Positions 6,300 through 8,089 of a stretch of 8,089 nucleotides of DNA are shown one piece after another. Both the position numbers and the translations under genes were made by a program. Source of the stretch: Dehalococcoidales bacterium (GTDB lineage Bacteria; Chloroflexota; Dehalococcoidia; Dehalococcoidales; UBA5760); contig JAFGFP010000075.1 in assembly GCA_016931015.1 (NCBI GenBank), forward strand, positions 1 to 8,089. The letters are read 5' to 3'. The notes under the pieces were generated by a model. The model worked only from the letters and a program-made list of their open reading frames with translations, searched no databases and was not told where the DNA came from. Numbering within the stretch: position 1 is the first letter of the stretch; each line of letters starts with the position of its first letter.

Positions 6300-6863
6300 T
6301 TAGTTAACCTCGACCGTGGCTCCGGCTGCTTCCAGCTTCTCCTTAGCGGCCGCCGCCTCGTCCTTGGTAACCCCTTCCCTCACCGGCTTGGGGACGCCTT
6401 CCACCAGGTCCTTTGACTCCTTAAGCCCCAGGCCACTCAACTCACGCACCGCTTTAATCACGGCAATCCGGTTACCGCCCGCTTCCTTGAGGATAACGTT
6501 AAACTCTGTTTTCTCCTCTTCGGCCGCCGGGGCTTCAGCCGCCGCCGGGGCTGCCGCCGCCACAGGAGCCGCGGCGCTAACGCCGAACTCGGTCTCCAGG
6601 GTCTTCACCAGCTCCGCCAGGTCGAGCACGGTCATCTTCTTTATGGACTCTATCATGTCCTGAACGGCCGCCTTCGGAGCCGCTGCCTTCTCTTTGGCTT
6701 CGCCGGCCGTCTTCTTGGCGGCCTTAGTTGCCTTCGGCTCGGCTGCCACCGGCTCAGGAGCCGCGTCCGGCTTCACTTCCGCCGCTGCTTTCTCTTCAGG
6801 CTTTTCGGCTGCCGCCGCTCCTTCAGCAGCATCATGTTTTACTTCAGCTTCCTTCTCTGCCAT
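6300..6863 (-). CDS. rplL: Ribosomal protein L7/L12 with long N-terminal extension
   Basis: L7/L12 forms the flexible stalk of the 50S subunit, binding L10 through its N-terminal domain and recruiting translation GTPases through its C-terminal domain. The canonical part is clear: the dimerisation domain at about 68-97 (MIESIKKMTVLDLAELVKTL), an Ala/Pro/Glu hinge at about 98-117, and a C-terminal domain at 118-187 with EKTEFNVILKEAGG, IAVIKAVRE and GLGLKESKDLVE. The family is usually 118-130 residues; this one is 187. About 62 extra residues precede the point that aligns with the E. coli start. They are low-complexity, rich in Ala, Lys, Glu and Pro, and probably disordered. The ATG at 6863 has a strong ribosome-binding site (6871-6877), whereas the internal ATG at 6656 would clip the dimerisation domain, so the long form is preferred. 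The gene starts 1 base after the rplJ stop. No terminator with a T-run is visible downstream. Confidence 0.95.
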   Translation of the reverse strand: MAEKEAEVKHDAAEGAAAAEKPEEKAAAEVKPDAAPEPVAAEPKATKAAKKTAGEAKEKAAAPKAAVQDMIESIKKMTVLDLAELVKTLETEFGVSAAAPVAAAAPAAAEAPAAEEEKTEFNVILKEAGGNRIAVIKAVRELSGLGLKESKDLVEGVPKPVREGVTKDEAAAAKEKLEAAGATVEVN

Positions 6864-6864
6864 C

Positions 6865-7395
6865 CTATTCTCCCTCCAGTTGATTAATTCTAGCTTGTAA
6901 TACCCTCGCCAGCCCGGCTACCGGGCCGTTAAGACAGTAAACCAGGGCCGCGATGGGCCCCTGCATGGCACCGAGAACCTTGGCCAGCATTATCTCCCAC
7001 GACGGGAGCTTGGAAAGAACCGAGACCTCCTCCGAGGTGAGGAGCCTGGCCCCTAAAAAGCCACCCTTAATGGACAGGATAGACTTGGCGCTGTTTATGT
7101 AGTTGGCCAGCACCTTGGCCGGCTCGACTATCTCGCCGTAGCCCACCGCCAGAGCCACCGGCCCCTCGAAGGCTGCCGCCAGCTCGCTGCGACCCAGCCT
7201 CTCGGCGGCAAACCGGGCTAAGGTATTCTTCACCACCCGGTACTCGATACCCATCTCGCCCAGCCTCCGCCTGAGGACGGTCATCTCATGGGCGGAAAGC
7301 CCGCGGTAATCGGTCAGAATCCCGACGCTGCACTTGGAGAGAACTTCCTCCAGGCTATCGATGGTTCTCGCCTTCTTTTCCCTAACCTTAGACAT
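6865..7395 (-). CDS. rplJ: Ribosomal protein L10
   Basis: L10 anchors the L7/L12 dimers to the 23S rRNA at the base of the stalk and, in complex with L12, represses its own operon through the leader RNA. The 176-residue product has the normal length. Recognisable segments are DYRGLS near residue 30, VVKNTLARFA near 60, FEGPVALAVG near 75-85, and the late KLPSWEIMLAKVLGAMQGP segment, followed by the C-terminal helix that carries L12 (ARVLQARINQLEGE). I choose the ATG at 7395 because AAGGAGG lies 9 bases upstream of it. A GTG at 7422 is in frame, but it would place that ribosome-binding site inside the coding region and add nine residues atypical of L10. rplL follows after 1 base, and its ribosome-binding site is in the end of this gene. 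Confidence 0.96.
   Translation of the reverse strand: MSKVREKKARTIDSLEEVLSKCSVGILTDYRGLSAHEMTVLRRRLGEMGIEYRVVKNTLARFAAERLGRSELAAAFEGPVALAVGYGEIVEPAKVLANYINSAKSILSIKGGFLGARLLTSEEVSVLSKLPSWEIMLAKVLGAMQGPIAALVYCLNGPVAGLARVLQARINQLEGE
6871..6877 (-). promoter_or_regulatory. Ribosome-binding site of rplL
   Basis: GGAGGGA on the - strand lies inside the last codons of rplJ, 7 bases before the rplL ATG at 6863. It matters because it supports translation of the extended L7/L12 form from the first ATG rather than from an internal start, and it implies coupling of rplL to rplJ translation. Confidence 0.75.
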
Positions 7396-7404
7396 CCATA
7401 CTAA

Positions 7405-7411
7405 CCTCCTT
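7405..7411 (-). promoter_or_regulatory. Ribosome-binding site of rplJ
   Basis: AAGGAGG on the - strand, 9 bases before the ATG at 7395, settles the start of L10 over the longer in-frame GTG at 7422. A second, out-of-frame ATG at 7399 opens only a three-codon frame and is probably irrelevant. Confidence 0.75.
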
Positions 7412-7465
7412 CCCTTAAACACTCAAAAAGCTACCGGCTCTCTATCCGCTGCCCCCGGGACACCG

Positions 7466-7495
7466 AAAAGCCCCAGTACCGACAGCACCAGGGCT
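7466..7495 (-). terminator. Candidate attenuator hairpin in the rplJ leader
   Basis: On the - strand, a 12-base-pair stem (four G-U wobbles) formed by 7469-7495 starts AGCCCTGGTG and ends ACTGGGGCT. It runs directly into a short TTTT whose first base closes the stem. It lies between the L10 leader and the rplJ start, where transcription attenuators occur in other bacteria. A preceding hairpin at 7502-7523 contains AGCCCC (7515-7520 on the + strand reads GGGGCT). This could instead pair with the GGGGCT arm of the terminator and prevent it from forming. The T-run is short, so termination would be weak; the two-state model is inference. Confidence 0.45.
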
Positions 7496-7549
7496 TCAAA
7501 GCAGAACCGCCTCCGGGGCTCTGGATAAGAGCACCCCGAATTCGATTTT

Positions 7550-7620
7550 TACACCTTTTTCTCCTCGGCAGGCAAAGAGAATTTAAGCCCTAACCGGCAC
7601 CCACTGTCTCAGGAACTCAC
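7550..7620 (-). ncRNA. Ribosomal protein L10 leader RNA
   Basis: The - strand sequence has the conserved blocks of the L10 leader, the structured mRNA element bound by the L10-L12 complex for autoregulation. GAGACAGTGGGTGCC lies at about 7610-7596, GGGCTTAAA at about 7590-7582, and CCTGCCGAGG at 7572-7563. GCC and GGC around GGTTAG form the small internal hairpin, and the CTGCCGAGG side closes the kink-turn-bearing helix with the AGACAGTGGG side. Its location, about 155-225 bases before the rplJ ATG, is where the element belongs. Boundaries are approximate because I judged them by eye. Confidence 0.8.
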
Positions 7621-7640
7621 AGATTGTTAAGTTACTAATT

Positions 7641-7659
7641 CCCAGTCTAACAGACCGGG
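7641..7659 (-). other. Hairpin between rplA and the L10 leader
   Basis: On the - strand the sequence CCCGGTCTGTTAGACTGGG folds into an 8-base-pair stem (one G-U pair) with a GTT loop. It is not followed by a T-run, so it is an unlikely terminator. It could be an mRNA processing site separating the L1 message from the L10-L12 message. A weak promoter-like pair, TTTACA and TAGACT 18 bases apart, overlaps it, but the -10 box fits poorly. Confidence 0.4.
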
Positions 7660-7708
7660 CTCCAATATGTAAAGTCCTCAGTTCTTAACCAGGCCTACCC
7701 TGAGCACA

Positions 7709-8089
7709 CTAACTGGAGCTTAAGGCCAGGGTCGGCCCGAGGTCGAGCTTTACCCCCGGCCCCATGGTCGTGCTCAGCGAGGCCGACTTAACATACTGAC
7801 CCTTAGCCCCGACGGGTTTAGCCTTGACCACGGCCTCAATCACCGCCGTCAGGTTATCGAGCAGCCGTTCGTTATCGAAACTGGCCTTACCCAGCGGGAC
7901 GTGGATGATAGCCGTGCGGTCCAGCTTGAACTCCACCCGGCCCTTACGGGCATCGCCGATAACCCGGGGCAGGTCTTCCGCAGGCACCACCGTGCCCGAT
8001 TTGGGGTTGGGCATCAGTCCGCGCCGGCCCAGAATCTTACCCAGCTTACCCACCCGGCTCATCATATCCGGGGTAGCCATGGCGGCGTC
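7709..8089 (-). CDS. rplA: Ribosomal protein L1, C-terminal part (5' end beyond the window)
   Basis: L1 forms the mobile stalk near the ribosomal E site and in many bacteria also represses its own L11-L1 operon. About 126 residues are visible of the usual 230-240; the frame stays open through the window edge (DAA before MATPDMM), so the ATG at 8080 is internal and not the start. Diagnostic segments are ATPDMMSRVGKLGKILG, then RRGLMPNPKSGTV, the AIIHVPLGKASFD stretch, and the final YVKSASLSTTMGPGVKLD. The product ends LALSSS. It lies 313 bases upstream of rplJ in the standard rplK-rplA-rplJ-rplL order, so rplK is expected just outside the window. Confidence 0.96.
   Translation of the reverse strand, partial: DAAMATPDMMSRVGKLGKILGRRGLMPNPKSGTVVPAEDLPRVIGDARKGRVEFKLDRTAIIHVPLGKASFDNERLLDNLTAVIEAVVKAKPVGAKGQYVKSASLSTTMGPGVKLDLGPTLALSSS

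Noticed and set aside
6316..6900. Ala/Ser-rich open frames on the + strand opposite rplL
   Set aside because: They are antisense shadows of the Ala/Glu/Lys-rich rplL codons, with no ribosome-binding site or independent protein character.
7396..7422. GTG at 7422 as the rplJ start
   Set aside because: It would translate through the AAGGAGG ribosome-binding site and add nine residues not typical of L10; the ATG at 7395 is correctly spaced.

Overview
The window reads as ordinary bacterial chromosome, well over 60% GC in the parts sampled. It has a bacterial rplA-rplJ-rplL ribosomal protein cluster with an L10 leader RNA, next to a glycolytic pair whose proteins look archaeal. That mix, together with the gene content, is compatible with a Chloroflexota (Dehalococcoidia-like) genome. 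This assignment is an inference from protein character, not from a database match.

Layout. Positions 1-5829 are read on the + strand and 5954-8089 on the - strand, and the two blocks converge in a short AT-rich gap. On the + strand come the C-terminal three quarters of a type II (archaeal-type) glyceraldehyde-3-phosphate dehydrogenase; phosphoglycerate kinase 7 bases later; two tandem paralogous short-chain dehydrogenases of 251 residues each; a full-length YifB/ComM AAA+ ATPase; and a small, AT-richer, four-helix membrane protein of unknown function. On the - strand, in transcription order, come the C-terminal half of ribosomal protein L1 (rplA, running off the window edge), a 313-base leader carrying the L10 autoregulatory RNA and a possible attenuator, rplJ (L10), rplL (L7/L12, with an unusual N-terminal extension of about 62 residues), and a small two-helix membrane protein with its own promoter.

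How the genes fit together. GAPDH and PGK catalyse consecutive steps, glyceraldehyde-3-phosphate to 1,3-bisphosphoglycerate to 3-phosphoglycerate, and are tightly spaced for co-expression. L10 and L7/L12 form the ribosomal stalk, and their shared mRNA leader matches the RNA that the L10-(L12) complex binds to control its own synthesis. The two dehydrogenases are a local duplication that has diverged to about 71% identity; their substrates are not identifiable. ComM is a DNA branch-migration helicase found in many bacteria that are not known to be competent.

I found no mobile element, CRISPR array, tRNA, rRNA or defence system. The points most worth a second look are the extended L7/L12, the L10 leader with its candidate attenuator, the archaeal-like lower-glycolysis pair, and the diverged dehydrogenase duplication. 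I see no convincing evidence of an entirely new system.
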